From an uncultured bacterium (GTDB lineage: Bacteria > Verrucomicrobiota > Kiritimatiellia > PWTM01), in the NCBI GenBank assembly GCA_938010045.1, contig CALLFZ010000025.1:1-43946 (forward strand): 43,946 bases of DNA, in the 5' to 3' direction. The notes beneath the pieces are model-generated. The model was not told the origin of the DNA. It saw only the letters and a program-made list of their open reading frames with translations, and ran no database searches. The position numbers were made by a program, and so were the translations under genes. This document shows, in pieces, positions 1-8,568 of the stretch (positions are counted from its first letter, which is position 1; the number at the start of each line of letters is the position of its first letter).

Positions 1-1
1 G

Positions 2-637
2 CCGGAGGGCGTGGTGGCGGAGGGGGGGCGGGTGCGATTCGAGTGGCGTGCCACGCGGTTCGAACTGCCGTTGGTGGGCGCGCACAACGCGCTCAATGCG
101 GCGCTCGCAGCGGCGGCCGCCGCGGAGATTGGCGTGCCGCCGGCGGCGTCGGCGGGGGCGTTGCAGACGTTTCGCGGAATCGAGCGGCGGCTCGAGCGGG
201 TGGGTGAGGTGGGCGGTGCCGTGGTGCTCGACGACTACGCGCACAATCCCGCGAAGATCCGCGCCGCCTGGTCGGCGGCGCGGGAGGTCGGCCGGCCGGT
301 GCTGGGCGTGTGGCGGCCCCACGGCTTTGGCCCGCTCGAGCGCATGATGGAGGACCTCGTGGCGGCCTGGTCGGCCGCGATGTGGCCGGGCGACCGACTG
401 TGGTTGCTGCCGGTGTATTATGCGGGCGGCACGGCGGGTGGGCGCGCGACCTCGGAGGATCTGGCGCGGCGGCTTCGGGCGGCCGGCGTCACGGCGGGGA
501 CGGTGGCGGGCATGAGCGAACTCGCAGCGGAGATTCGCGGTGCGGCGCGGCCCGGCGCGGCGGTGCTGCTGATGGGCGCGCGAGATCCGGCGCTGCCGGC
601 GTTCGCTCGGCGGCTGTGCACTGGCATAGCGGGGTGA
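2..637 (+). CDS. Mur ligase family protein (MurC/Mpl-like), C-terminal part
   Basis: The reading frame is open from the left edge, so the N-terminal ATP-binding part lies outside the window. What remains is about 211 residues covering the end of the central domain and the C-terminal domain. The stretch VGAHNALNAALAAAA matches the conserved G.HN..N...A segment of Mur ligases. It is followed by FRGIERRLERVG and DDYAHNPAKI, the MurC/Mpl form of the C-terminal substrate-binding domain, and by a VWRPHGFGPLE segment where MurC has a QPH motif. MurC adds L-Ala to UDP-MurNAc, whereas Mpl reattaches recycled tripeptide. GARDP replaces the usual GAGD near the end, and overall the fragment looks slightly closer to Mpl or an atypical MurC than to canonical MurC. 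The missing N-terminus prevents a firm choice. Confidence 0.75.
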   Translation, partial: PEGVVAEGGRVRFEWRATRFELPLVGAHNALNAALAAAAAAEIGVPPAASAGALQTFRGIERRLERVGEVGGAVVLDDYAHNPAKIRAAWSAAREVGRPVLGVWRPHGFGPLERMMEDLVAAWSAAMWPGDRLWLLPVYYAGGTAGGRATSEDLARRLRAAGVTAGTVAGMSELAAEIRGAARPGAAVLLMGARDPALPAFARRLCTGIAG

Positions 638-652
638 GCGGTACGATGGGCG

Positions 653-681
653 TTGACCCGATGGCGCGGCGACGTTACTCT
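653..681 (+). promoter_or_regulatory. Putative sigma-70 promoter for tRNA-Gln/prs
   Basis: TTGACC (653-658) and TACTCT (676-681) are separated by 17 nt. They lie between the stop of the Mur ligase and the tRNA gene, about 90 nt upstream of the tRNA 5' end. The spacing is ideal and the -35 box is close to consensus, but the -10 box is a weaker match. Confidence 0.4.
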
Positions 682-770
682 AGCCGTTCCGTCCCGGCCC
701 GGTCGGCGAGGCGGATCCAGGCCGTCCGAGGGCCGCGAGCCGGGCGGAGCGGGGCGTGGAGAGGTTCCAC

Positions 771-844
771 TGCCCGATGGTGTAATGGCAGCACACGGCC
801 CTTTGGAGGCCAGAGTCCAGGTTCGACTCCTGGTCGGGCAACCA
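771..844 (+). tRNA. tRNA-Gln (anticodon TTG)
   Basis: The sequence folds as a complete 74-nt tRNA. The acceptor stem pairs TGCCCGA with TCGGGCA, the D arm is GTGT/GCAC, and the T arm is CCAGG-TTCGACT-CCTGG. The anticodon loop CTTTGGA gives anticodon TTG, which reads CAA (Gln). Discriminator A841 and an encoded CCA (842-844) complete the 3' end. The outermost anticodon-stem pair is a C-A mismatch, and the other four are G-C. The tRNA ends 19 nt before the prs start codon, so the two may share a transcript. Confidence 0.93.
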
Positions 845-863
845 GCCGGGACGCGGCGGTCGA

Positions 864-1790
864 ATGAAACTGTTGTCGGGCACGGCACACAGACAGTTGG
901 CAGAGCGGATCGCCGCGTTTCTCGGCGAGCCGCTGGTCGGCGTCGAGATCGGTCGGTTTCCGGACGGTGAGCACCGGATCAAGATCATGGACAACATCCG
1001 GGGACACGACGTCTACATCATCCAGCCGACGTGTCCACCGGTGAACGACAATCTCCTGGAGCTGCTGATCATGATGGACGCGGCGCGGCGGGCGTCGGCG
1101 TCGCGGATCACGGCGGTGCTGCCGTACTTCGGCTATGCGCGGCAGGACCGCAAGGACCAGCCGCGGGTGCCGATCACGGCGAAGCTGGTCGCAAACCTGC
1201 TGGTGGCGGCGGGCGCCAACCGTGTGCTGGCGCTCGATCTGCACTCGCATCAGATCCAAGGATTTTTCGATATCCCTGTGGATCACCTGACGGCTGCGCC
1301 GGTGCTGGTGAAGGCGATCCGGGCGCGGAATTTGAGCGACGCGGTGGTCGTGGCGCCAGACACGGGCGGCGTGAAGGCGGCCTACGCATTCGCGCAGATG
1401 ATCGGGGCCGGGTTCGCGATCGCGGCGAAGCAGCGCAAAAGCGCGGTGGAAGTCGAGACGATCGACATGGTCGGTAACGTCACGGGGCGCAACGTGGTGC
1501 TCGTGGACGATCTCATTACGACCGCCAGCACGCTGTGCGGCGCCGCGGAGCTCTTGAAGCAGCGCGGGGCGGGCAGCGTGCGCGCGGTGGTCACCCACGC
1601 GCTGATCACGCCGAAGGGCATTGCGGCGCTGAAGGCCTCGTCGATCGAGGAGATCATCGTCACCGATACGGTGCCGGTGCGCGACTGGCAGGGGTTCCCG
1701 GTCAGCGTGCAGTCGGTCGCTGAACTGCTGGGCGAAGCGATCCTGCGAATTCACAACAACCAGTCCGTGACCTCGCTGTTCCAGGTGTGA
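864..1790 (+). CDS. prs: Ribose-phosphate pyrophosphokinase
   Basis: This enzyme makes PRPP from ribose 5-phosphate and ATP, feeding purine, pyrimidine, His, Trp and NAD synthesis in the cytosol. The 308-residue length is normal for the family. Diagnostic segments are GRFPDGE near residue 33, PYFGYARQDRK near 93, DLHSHQIQGFFDIP near 126, the catalytic flexible-loop region (AKQRK), and the PRPP-binding loop VLVDDLITTASTL near residue 215. It starts with ATG just after tRNA-Gln and is followed 28 nt later by rplY. The gene appears intact and ordinary. Confidence 0.97.
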   Translation: MKLLSGTAHRQLAERIAAFLGEPLVGVEIGRFPDGEHRIKIMDNIRGHDVYIIQPTCPPVNDNLLELLIMMDAARRASASRITAVLPYFGYARQDRKDQPRVPITAKLVANLLVAAGANRVLALDLHSHQIQGFFDIPVDHLTAAPVLVKAIRARNLSDAVVVAPDTGGVKAAYAFAQMIGAGFAIAAKQRKSAVEVETIDMVGNVTGRNVVLVDDLITTASTLCGAAELLKQRGAGSVRAVVTHALITPKGIAALKASSIEEIIVTDTVPVRDWQGFPVSVQSVAELLGEAILRIHNNQSVTSLFQV

Positions 1791-1818
1791 GGTCGGACGC
1801 AGATCGAGGGCAGTACGT

Positions 1819-2571
1819 ATGAGGGAAACGATTGTGGTGCGGGCGGAGCGGCGCACGGCGGGCGGCAGCGCGGCGGCGCGTCGTCTGCGGCGCGCGGGGA
1901 AGATTCCGGCGATCGTCTACAGCGAGGGTCGGCCGGGCGAGCCCGTGTGGCTCAACGAGCATGATTTCGGGCTGATGCTGCAGCATCACCGTGGCGAGCA
2001 CATGCTGGTGAGCCTTGAGCTCGACGGGGCGCGCCGCTCGGTGTTGCTGAAGGAGGTCCAGCACCATCCGCTAACGAGCTCGGTGCTGCACGTGGATTTG
2101 TACGAGGTTTCGATGACCCGGCGCATTCGGGTGGAGATCCCGCTGCGGCTCGTCGGCGATCCGGTGGGCGTGACGCAGCAGGGCGGGATTCTGGACCATC
2201 TGCTGCGCTCGATTGAGATCGAGTGTCTGCCCGGCGATATCCCGGAAGACATCCCGGTGGATGTGTCGTCGCTGGCCGTGGGCCGACACATGAGCGTGGG
2301 CGATATTCGGCTCGATCCGGCGCGATATCGGATTGTGACGGCGGCGGACATCGCGATTGCGGCGGTCTCGATGCCGAAGGCGGAGGAGGCCCCGGCGGCC
2401 GCGGCGGCGCCGGAGGGGGGCGCGGCGGAGCCAGAGGTGTTGACGGCTCGCAAGGCCGAGGAGGGCGAGGAGGGTGCGGAGAAGGGCGAGGCAAAGGCCG
2501 CGCCGGCCGCGGCGAAGGAAGCGAAGGAGAGCGCGGCGAAAGGTGCCAAAGAGAGGGGAGCGAAGGGCTGA
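1819..2571 (+). CDS. rplY: 50S ribosomal protein L25, general stress protein Ctc type
   Basis: This is a 5S rRNA-binding protein of the large ribosomal subunit. Residues 1-95 form the L25 domain (RRLRRAGKIPAIVYS, then LKEVQHHPLTSSVLHVDLYEV). Residues 100-190 form the TL5/Ctc C-terminal beta domain (GILDHLLRSIEIECLPGDIPE). The last 60 residues are a low-complexity Ala/Glu/Lys tail, making the protein 250 residues long, somewhat longer than typical Ctc proteins of about 200. It precedes pth, a ctc-pth pairing that is common across bacteria. Confidence 0.95.
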   Translation: MRETIVVRAERRTAGGSAAARRLRRAGKIPAIVYSEGRPGEPVWLNEHDFGLMLQHHRGEHMLVSLELDGARRSVLLKEVQHHPLTSSVLHVDLYEVSMTRRIRVEIPLRLVGDPVGVTQQGGILDHLLRSIEIECLPGDIPEDIPVDVSSLAVGRHMSVGDIRLDPARYRIVTAADIAIAAVSMPKAEEAPAAAAAPEGGAAEPEVLTARKAEEGEEGAEKGEAKAAPAAAKEAKESAAKGAKERGAKG

Positions 2572-2607
2572 TCTGCGCCTGGATCGGCTCGCGCGCGCGC
2601 GTGCGGG

Positions 2608-3198
2608 ATGAAAATGGTGGTCGGATTGGGCAACCCGGGCGAGGAATATGTGAGCACGCGGCACAACGCGGGGTTCGAAGTCGTCGAGCGGCTCGCCCGG
2701 CGCGCAGGGGTCTCATGGCGCCGCAGCCGGCAGGCCGTGGCTCTGTGCGCGGCCGCCGACCTGCCGGGTGCGGGCCGGGTGTTGCTCGTGAAGCCGCTGA
2801 CCTATATGAACGCGAGCGGCGAAGCGGTGGCGGCGCTCGCGCGCTGGCACCGGCTGCGCCCGGCCGACATCACCGTCGTGTACGACGACGTGGACCTGCC
2901 GCTCGGCGCGGTGCGAGTGCGGGCGCGGGGCGGTTCCGGCGGACACCGCGGCATGGCCTCGGTGATCGAGCACCTGGGCGATGAGGGCATTCCGCGCGTC
3001 CGCGTTGGTATCGGCCGGGGGCGCGGCGACCGCGACACGGTGGCGCATGTGCTGTCGCGGTTCGAGGACGACGAGCGCCCGGTGGCCGAGGCGGCAATGG
3101 ATCGAGCCGCCGCAGCGGTGACCGCACTGCTGACGCAGGGGGTGGAGCGGGCGATGAACGAGTTCAACACGGAACCGAAGGAGACACAACGACCGTGA
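2608..3198 (+). CDS. pth: Peptidyl-tRNA hydrolase
   Basis: The enzyme releases peptides from prematurely dropped peptidyl-tRNA so that the tRNA can be recycled. The 196-residue protein has the full family pattern: VVGLGNPGEEYVSTRHNAGF at residues 4-23, including the Asn and the catalytic His of TRHNAGF, then KPLTYMNASGEAV near 65 and VVYDDVDLPLG near 92, followed by GGSGGHRGM. The ATG start is used. The stop overlaps the GTG start of rpsF by 4 nt (GTGA), which suggests translational coupling. Confidence 0.96.
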   Translation: MKMVVGLGNPGEEYVSTRHNAGFEVVERLARRAGVSWRRSRQAVALCAAADLPGAGRVLLVKPLTYMNASGEAVAALARWHRLRPADITVVYDDVDLPLGAVRVRARGGSGGHRGMASVIEHLGDEGIPRVRVGIGRGRGDRDTVAHVLSRFEDDERPVAEAAMDRAAAAVTALLTQGVERAMNEFNTEPKETQRP

Positions 3199-3527
3199 AA
3201 CGATACGAGGGCATGTTCATTTTCCCGGAGCGCATGAAGGAGGAGCCCCTGGAGGCCGCGATCAAGGCGGTGAACAACGAGATCGAAAAGGCGGGCGGCA
3301 CCGTCACCGCCACGACCCGGCTCGGCCGGCGCGGGTTCGCCCGGCGGCTGAAGCGCGAAACGGCCGGCCACTACGTCGTGATCACGTTCGAACTCGATCC
3401 GGCGAAGCTGCAGCCGCTCAGCGAGCGGTGGCGCCTGATGTCGGATCTGTTCCGATTCCAGGTGGTTCGCGCGCAGGTGCCGGTTGCGGCGGCGGAGGAG
3501 GCGGCGGGCCATGGCGTCGCTCAATAA
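3195..3527 (+). CDS. rpsF: 30S ribosomal protein S6
   Basis: S6 is a small-subunit protein that binds 16S rRNA together with S18. The 110-residue sequence begins MKRYEGMFIFPERM and contains the family segments GGTVTATTRLGRRGFARRLKRETAGHY and FRFQVVRAQVPV. The GTG start overlaps the pth stop. The 3' end overlaps the ssb start by 17 nt in another frame. The order rpsF-ssb-rpsR-rplI matches the widely conserved bacterial cluster. Confidence 0.95.
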   Translation: MKRYEGMFIFPERMKEEPLEAAIKAVNNEIEKAGGTVTATTRLGRRGFARRLKRETAGHYVVITFELDPAKLQPLSERWRLMSDLFRFQVVRAQVPVAAAEEAAGHGVAQ

Positions 3528-4026
3528 AGTGTTTCTGCTGGGGAACCTCACGAAGGATCCCGTTGTCCGCAAAATGCCCAGCGGCGAGGACGTCGCGGAC
3601 TTGCGGCTGGCGGTGAACCGAAAGTTCCGAGACCGGAGCGGGAAGGACCGCGAAGAGACGCTCTTCATCAACGTCGTGGTCTTCGGAAGCCGCGCCGCGG
3701 TCGTCGGCAAGTACCTGCGCAGCGGCTCACCGGTGCTGATTGAAGGCCGCCTGAAGTACGAAGAGTGGACCGACCGCGAGGGCAAGCGGCAGAATCGCAT
3801 CAGTGTGGTGGCCGAGAATTTTGAGTTTGTCGGCGGAGGCGGCGGGTCGGCATCGGCCCGCGGCGGGGCAGCGGAGGCCGAGGCCGACGCCCCGGCGGAC
3901 GCCGAACCGGAACCGGCGAACGCAGCCGAGGGCGGCGGCCGGGGCAGTCCGGATGAGCGGACGACGCCCTGGCGCGGTGGGGCCGGGCCCGACGAGTCGC
4001 GCGAGGATCGCGATCTGCCGTTCTGA
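3511..4026 (+). CDS. ssb: Single-stranded DNA-binding protein
   Basis: SSB coats ssDNA during replication and repair and recruits partners through its C-terminal tip. The chosen ATG gives MASLNKVFLLGNLTKDPVVR, the canonical SSB beginning. Any start further upstream would add an Arg-rich stretch that is out-of-frame rpsF coding. Residues 1-110 form the OB fold (DVADLRLAVNRKF, SGKDREETLFINVVVFG, LIEGRLKYEEWTDREGKR). A Gly/Ala/Glu-rich linker of about 50 residues leads to the acidic tip EDRDLPF, matching the SSB-Ct protein-docking motif (DDxxPF). The protein is 171 residues and overlaps the end of rpsF by 17 nt. Confidence 0.95.
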   Translation: MASLNKVFLLGNLTKDPVVRKMPSGEDVADLRLAVNRKFRDRSGKDREETLFINVVVFGSRAAVVGKYLRSGSPVLIEGRLKYEEWTDREGKRQNRISVVAENFEFVGGGGGSASARGGAAEAEADAPADAEPEPANAAEGGGRGSPDERTTPWRGGAGPDESREDRDLPF

Positions 4027-4071
4027 AGCGTCGCCGGCCGCGCAGCACACACGGAGGCATGGGAACCGAAC

Positions 4072-4287
4072 ATGGCGAAACGAACCAAGAAGGCGCAGCC
4101 CAAGCGGGGCACGCGATATCTGCAGGGTGTCACGCAGATCGACTACAAGGACTGTGAACTGCTGAAGAAGTTCATGACTGAGCGCGGCAAAATCATGCCG
4201 CGACGGCTATCCGGCACGACCGCGAAGCAGCAGCGGGCAATCCGGCGGGCGATTGGTCGCGCGCGTGTGCTGGGCCTGCTACCCTGA
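4072..4287 (+). CDS. rpsR: 30S ribosomal protein S18
   Basis: S18 is a small rRNA-binding protein that partners S6 on the 30S platform. The 71-residue sequence contains [19 protein letters not shown] and the hallmark [23 protein letters not shown]. It lies 45 nt after ssb and 21 nt before rplI. Cys-47 of the zinc-binding variants is absent, with only one Cys present. Confidence 0.95.
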   Translation: MAKRTKKAQPKRGTRYLQGVTQIDYKDCELLKKFMTERGKIMPRRLSGTTAKQQRAIRRAIGRARVLGLLP

Positions 4288-4308
4288 CGCGCGGCGGGAG
4301 ACGCGACG

Positions 4309-4755
4309 ATGGATGTAATCCTCATGAAGCCCGTGGAAGGGCTGGGTGCCGAAGGTGACGTCGTGCGGGTCGCCGACGGTTATGCACGCAACTTTCTCAT
4401 CCCGAAGGGATTCGCAGAGGCGCTGACGCCGGCGGCGAAGCGGCGCGCGGAGCGGCTCAAGGCGGCGCGGGCCGCTGAGCAGGCCGAGCGCGAGACGGCG
4501 GCGCGTGAGCTGGCCCAGCGGATCGAGGGAACCTCAGTGACGATCGCCGCGCGGGCGGGCGAGGGCGGAAAGCTGTTTGGCGCGGTGACGAACGCGCAGA
4601 TTGCCGAAGCGCTGAGGCGGCAGGGCATCGAGGTGGACCGCCATCTGATTGAGCTGGAGCGGCCAATTCACGAGCTCGGCACGTGGCGCGCGACGGTGCG
4701 GCCGGCGCCGGGCGTCGAGGCGACGCTGAAGGTCTGGGTCGTCGAGGAGAAGTAA
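4309..4755 (+). CDS. rplI: 50S ribosomal protein L9
   Basis: L9 binds 23S rRNA near the L1 stalk. The 148-residue length is typical. The N-terminal RNA-binding domain carries MDVILMKPVEGLGAEGD and VADGYARNFLIPKGFA. A long charged helix (residues 45-75) links to the C-terminal domain GEGGKLFGAVTNAQIAEAL. The gene sits 21 nt after rpsR, and dnaB starts 4 nt after its stop. Confidence 0.95.
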   Translation: MDVILMKPVEGLGAEGDVVRVADGYARNFLIPKGFAEALTPAAKRRAERLKAARAAEQAERETAARELAQRIEGTSVTIAARAGEGGKLFGAVTNAQIAEALRRQGIEVDRHLIELERPIHELGTWRATVRPAPGVEATLKVWVVEEK

Positions 4756-4759
4756 CTTC

Positions 4760-6247
4760 GTGGTCCGCTCCCCCCGGCGCACCCGCGCGGCGCCCGCCGC
4801 CGAGGCGGCCGTCGGGGCACCGCCGCACAGCGAGCCGGCCGAGATCGGCTTGCTGGGTAGTATCCTTGTGGATGGCGAGCGCGTGATGGACCTGTGCGCG
4901 AGCCGGCGGGTCCATTCGGATTGCTTCTACAATCCGCTCCACCGCAGCGTGTTCGAGGCCGCGGTCGCCCTTCATCACGAGGGCCGGCCCGTGGATCTTC
5001 TCACGGTGAGCGCCCGATTGCGGGATCTCGGCCGATTCGAGGCCGTAGGAGGCGACGCGTTCCTGCAAAGCCTCGTGGACGCGACCCCGACGTCCGCGCA
5101 CGCCGGCTACTACATCGAGGTGCTGCTGCAGAAGCGCATTCTGCGCGAGCTGCTGGCCCGCGCCCGCGAGATTGAAAGCGCCTGCGCCTCCGCCGGGGAT
5201 GTGGACGCGACTTCTGTCTTGGCGAATGCCGAGCAACTGGTGCTCGGTATCCGCGACCTCGACCTGGGCAGCGCGCCGGACTGGGCAAAGACAGTCGAGC
5301 AGGTCTCGACGGACATCGGCGAGCTGCTGAAGGCGCGCGGCGCCCGCTTGACGGGCATCAGCACGGGTTTCCGAAACCTCGACAAGGTTTTGCTCGGTCT
5401 TCAGCCGTCGGAGATGATCGTGCTGGCGGCGCGCCCCTCGGTGGGCAAGACTTCGCTGGCGATGAACATCGTCGAGAATGTCGCCACCGGCTACAACCCC
5501 CACAGCGGCTATCCGCAGACTGGCCGCACACCGCGGGCGGTGGCGGTGTTCACGCTTGAAATGTCGGCCGAGGCGATCGTGCGCCGTCTGATCTGTTCGC
5601 GTGCGCGGGTGTCGTGGCGCCGGATCGTGGAGGGGGTGTGCAGCGCCGAGGAGCAGCGGCGATTGGCGACGGTCGCCACCGAGATGAAGTCGATCGAGAT
5701 TCTGATCGACGAAACCAGCGGTATGGACATCAACGAGCTGCGCGCGCGCGCGCGGCGACTCAAGGCGCGGAAGAACGTCGCGCTGATCGTGGTGGACTAC
5801 CTGCAGCTGCTGCGGTGTCCGGATCCCCAGCCCGCCTCCCGTCAGGAGCAGATCGCGCTGGTGTCCGCGGGGCTCAAAGCGATGGCGAAGGAACTGAAGG
5901 TGCCGGTGCTGGTCATCAGCCAGCTCAACCGCGATCCGGAGAAGAGCGACCGCAGCGGGGTGCCGAAGATGGCGGACCTGCGCGACTCGGGTACGATCGA
6001 GCAGGACGCCGACGTGATCCTGTTGCTGCGCCGCCCGATCCAAAACCCGCGGGATCCGCGTTTCAAGGACGGACAGGCGAATCCGGGGCTGACCATCGTG
6101 GATGTCGCAAAACAGCGCAACGGCATGACGGGCGAAGTTGACCTCCACTTCGACCGGGACTACACGCTGTTTTCAGATCTCAAGCGGGAGGGGGCCACGG
6201 ACGGCGATGTGCCGATCCGAGCCAGCGAGGCGGGAGACGATACGTGA
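4760..6247 (+). CDS. dnaB: Replicative DNA helicase DnaB
   Basis: DnaB is the hexameric 5'-3' helicase at the replication fork. The 495-residue protein has an N-terminal domain (residues 25-170; EIGLLGSILVDGERV, FYNPLHRSVFEA) and a RecA-like C-terminal domain. Walker A is AARPSVGKTSLAMNI (about 223-237), followed by FTLEMSAEAIVRRL. Walker B is VALIVVDYLQLL, and ISQLNRDPEKS leads into the DLRDSGTIEQDADVILLL motif. An insertion of roughly 15 residues (GYNPHSGYPQTGRTPRA) sits between the Walker A helix and the LEMS strand. The GTG start has rplI directly upstream. The stop overlaps the bamA GTG by 4 nt. Confidence 0.95.
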   Translation: MVRSPRRTRAAPAAEAAVGAPPHSEPAEIGLLGSILVDGERVMDLCASRRVHSDCFYNPLHRSVFEAAVALHHEGRPVDLLTVSARLRDLGRFEAVGGDAFLQSLVDATPTSAHAGYYIEVLLQKRILRELLARAREIESACASAGDVDATSVLANAEQLVLGIRDLDLGSAPDWAKTVEQVSTDIGELLKARGARLTGISTGFRNLDKVLLGLQPSEMIVLAARPSVGKTSLAMNIVENVATGYNPHSGYPQTGRTPRAVAVFTLEMSAEAIVRRLICSRARVSWRRIVEGVCSAEEQRRLATVATEMKSIEILIDETSGMDINELRARARRLKARKNVALIVVDYLQLLRCPDPQPASRQEQIALVSAGLKAMAKELKVPVLVISQLNRDPEKSDRSGVPKMADLRDSGTIEQDADVILLLRRPIQNPRDPRFKDGQANPGLTIVDVAKQRNGMTGEVDLHFDRDYTLFSDLKREGATDGDVPIRASEAGDDT

Positions 6248-8541
6248 AGGATCCTCGCGCGTGGCGGTGGCTGGTGTTCGCGGTGTGGGCGGCGGCGAGC
6301 GCGGCATCCGCCCAGATCGTGGAGCGTGTCCGGGTGGAGAGCGCGGGCCCGATTGCGGCGGACGCAGGGCTGGTCCTGTCGGCCGTGGAAACGCGGGAGG
6401 GGCAGCGCTACGACCTGACGCGCGCCATGCGCGACGCGAAGGCGCTGGAGCGCACCGGACGGTTCAGTTCAGTGCGGGTGTTCGCGGAGCCCGGCTCACG
6501 GCCGGACACCGTGGGCGTGGTGTTCCAGGTCGCGGTGCGACCGGTCATCGAACATCTCGAGATTCGCGGGGGCGAGGAGGTCGGCAACCGCAAGATTCGC
6601 GAGTGGCTTGGGTTGGGGGTGGGGGATCCGGTGGACGATGCGCGGATGGCGGCCGGCGCGCGGCGCGTGCAGGAGGAGTACGCGAAGCGGTTCTATCCGA
6701 ACGCCCGCGTAAGCTGGCGTATCGAGCCGGGCCGGGACGCCGGCGCCGCGCGGGTCATGGTGACGGTGGACGAGGGCGCGCGCGCGAGGGTGTCCGCGAT
6801 TGAGTTCTATGGGCCGACCGCGATCGAGCCCGGCGCGTTGCGGGAGCGGCTCAAGGTGCGCGCGTTTCGCTGGTGGAATCCCGCGCACTGGATCACGGGT
6901 GCGGGCCGCCTGAACGACGAGGATCTGCGGGCCGACCGTGCGGCGATTGAGGCCGCGTTTCGGGATCTCGGCTACCTCGATGTGGTCGTTCGGGGACCGG
7001 CCGTGGTGCCGGATGGGCGCGATCGCGTGCGGCTCAAGTACATTGTGGCGGAGGGAACTCGCTATCGGCTGGGATCGGTGGCGGTCGAGGGCGTCACTCG
7101 GTTCCCGACCCAGGACATCGCACGGCTGGTGCGGCTGGCGCCGGGCGAGCCGGCCGCGCAGTCGGCGCTCGACGCCGTGCGCGAGGCCATTGCGGACTAC
7201 TACGGGAACCGAGGATACGCGGGCGTCCAGGTTCGTCCACTGATCGAGGCGGATCCTGCGCGCGGCGTCGCGAACGTGCGCTATGTGGTGCGCGAGGGCG
7301 AACCCGCCCGCATTCGCGATATCCTCATCCGCGGCAATATCGTGACGCGCGAAAACGTGATCCGGCGCGAGCTGGTCGTTGCTCCGGGCGAGACGTTTCA
7401 TCGGGGGCGCCTGCGCACCAGCGAGAATCGCATCCGTAATCTCGGCTACTTTTCGCACGTCTCGCTCACACCGCAGCCGACGGAGGACCCCTCGCAGCAG
7501 GACCTGATCGTCGAGGTCGTGGAGGACCGCATGGGTACCGCGGAGGCGGGCGTCGCGTTTTCGTCGATTGACCGCGTGGTCGGGCGGGTCGAGATCGGCC
7601 ATGGCAACGTGGACATCGCGTCGTGGCCGCCGTTCGGCGGCGGCCAGAAGGCGCGCCTGGGGGCGATGTTCGGCACCCGTCGGCAGGACTACTACCTGCA
7701 GTTCGTGGAGCCCTACCTGTTCGACCGGCGATTGCGGCTGACGGTGGACCTGTACAACCGGGAGTCCCGATATTTCAGTTCGCTGTACGACGTGAGCCGT
7801 CGGGGCGGACAGACCCTGCTCGAACATCCGGTGACGTCTTTTCTGACGCTGGGCGTCGGCTACAACCTGGAGCGGATCGAGATCTCCGATGTCGGCGAAT
7901 CGGCCAGCGAGGAGATCCGAGCGGAGGAGGGGGCGCGGCTGAAGAGCAGCGGCGAGATCTCGCTCGCGTTCGACACGCGCGACCGTCTGCGCCTCACCAC
8001 GCGCGGCAACTACACCCGGATCGGCGCGGAGGTCGCGGGCGGCCCGTTCGGCGGCGACACGCAGTGGTACAAGCTTAGCCTCCGCAGTCACCAGTACTTT
8101 CCGGTCTGGCGCAATCACGTGCTGCTGCTGCGCGGCGAGCTGGGCGTGATGGACGCGCTCGGCGGCGAAGAGCGGGTGCCGCTCTTCGACCGGTTCTTTC
8201 TCGGTGGTCTGTACAACCTGCGCGCGTTCCGATACCGGCACGTCGGGCCGACGGATTCGACGGGCGAACCGATCGGCGGCCTCAGCCTCGCGTTCGCCTC
8301 GGCCGAGTACACCGTGCCGATCTATAAGATGGTGCGCGCGGCGGTCTTCGTGGACGGCGGCATGGTGTGGTCGGATCCGTTCACGTTTGATCTGGACTGG
8401 AACTCCGGCTACGGTGTAGGGCTGCGCCTCGACATTCCGATGCTGCCGCTGCGGATCGACTACGCGTGGCAGATCGAGTCGGAGGACTACAACCGCGACC
8501 GGAACGGGCGGTTTAACATCTCGTTCGGATACCCCTTCTAA
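6244..8541 (+). CDS. bamA: Outer membrane protein assembly factor BamA
   Basis: BamA is the central Omp85 protein of the BAM complex, which folds beta-barrels into the outer membrane. It has a signal peptide (WLVFAVWAAASAASA), about five POTRA domains (residues 25-420; for example HLEIRGGEEVGNRKIREWL and DILIRGNIVTRENVIRREL), then a 16-strand barrel of about 340 residues. The barrel begins near EDRMGTAEAGVAFSSID and ends in Phe (ISFGYPF), the C-terminal signature of BAM substrates. The loop-6 motif usually written VRGF/Y reads NLRAF here, keeping Arg and Phe but with Ala for Gly. The 765-residue length is normal. The GTG start overlaps dnaB, and ompH and lpxD follow as in many Gram-negatives. 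Confidence 0.95.
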   Translation: MKDPRAWRWLVFAVWAAASAASAQIVERVRVESAGPIAADAGLVLSAVETREGQRYDLTRAMRDAKALERTGRFSSVRVFAEPGSRPDTVGVVFQVAVRPVIEHLEIRGGEEVGNRKIREWLGLGVGDPVDDARMAAGARRVQEEYAKRFYPNARVSWRIEPGRDAGAARVMVTVDEGARARVSAIEFYGPTAIEPGALRERLKVRAFRWWNPAHWITGAGRLNDEDLRADRAAIEAAFRDLGYLDVVVRGPAVVPDGRDRVRLKYIVAEGTRYRLGSVAVEGVTRFPTQDIARLVRLAPGEPAAQSALDAVREAIADYYGNRGYAGVQVRPLIEADPARGVANVRYVVREGEPARIRDILIRGNIVTRENVIRRELVVAPGETFHRGRLRTSENRIRNLGYFSHVSLTPQPTEDPSQQDLIVEVVEDRMGTAEAGVAFSSIDRVVGRVEIGHGNVDIASWPPFGGGQKARLGAMFGTRRQDYYLQFVEPYLFDRRLRLTVDLYNRESRYFSSLYDVSRRGGQTLLEHPVTSFLTLGVGYNLERIEISDVGESASEEIRAEEGARLKSSGEISLAFDTRDRLRLTTRGNYTRIGAEVAGGPFGGDTQWYKLSLRSHQYFPVWRNHVLLLRGELGVMDALGGEERVPLFDRFFLGGLYNLRAFRYRHVGPTDSTGEPIGGLSLAFASAEYTVPIYKMVRAAVFVDGGMVWSDPFTFDLDWNSGYGVGLRLDIPMLPLRIDYAWQIESEDYNRDRNGRFNISFGYPF

Positions 8542-8568
8542 GGGACGAGCGGAAAGGACGCGCGAAAG

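Noticed and set aside
3484-3510. Upstream start for ssb giving MRRRRRRRA
   Set aside because: This is the out-of-frame end of rpsF. The conserved SSB beginning starts at ATG 3511.
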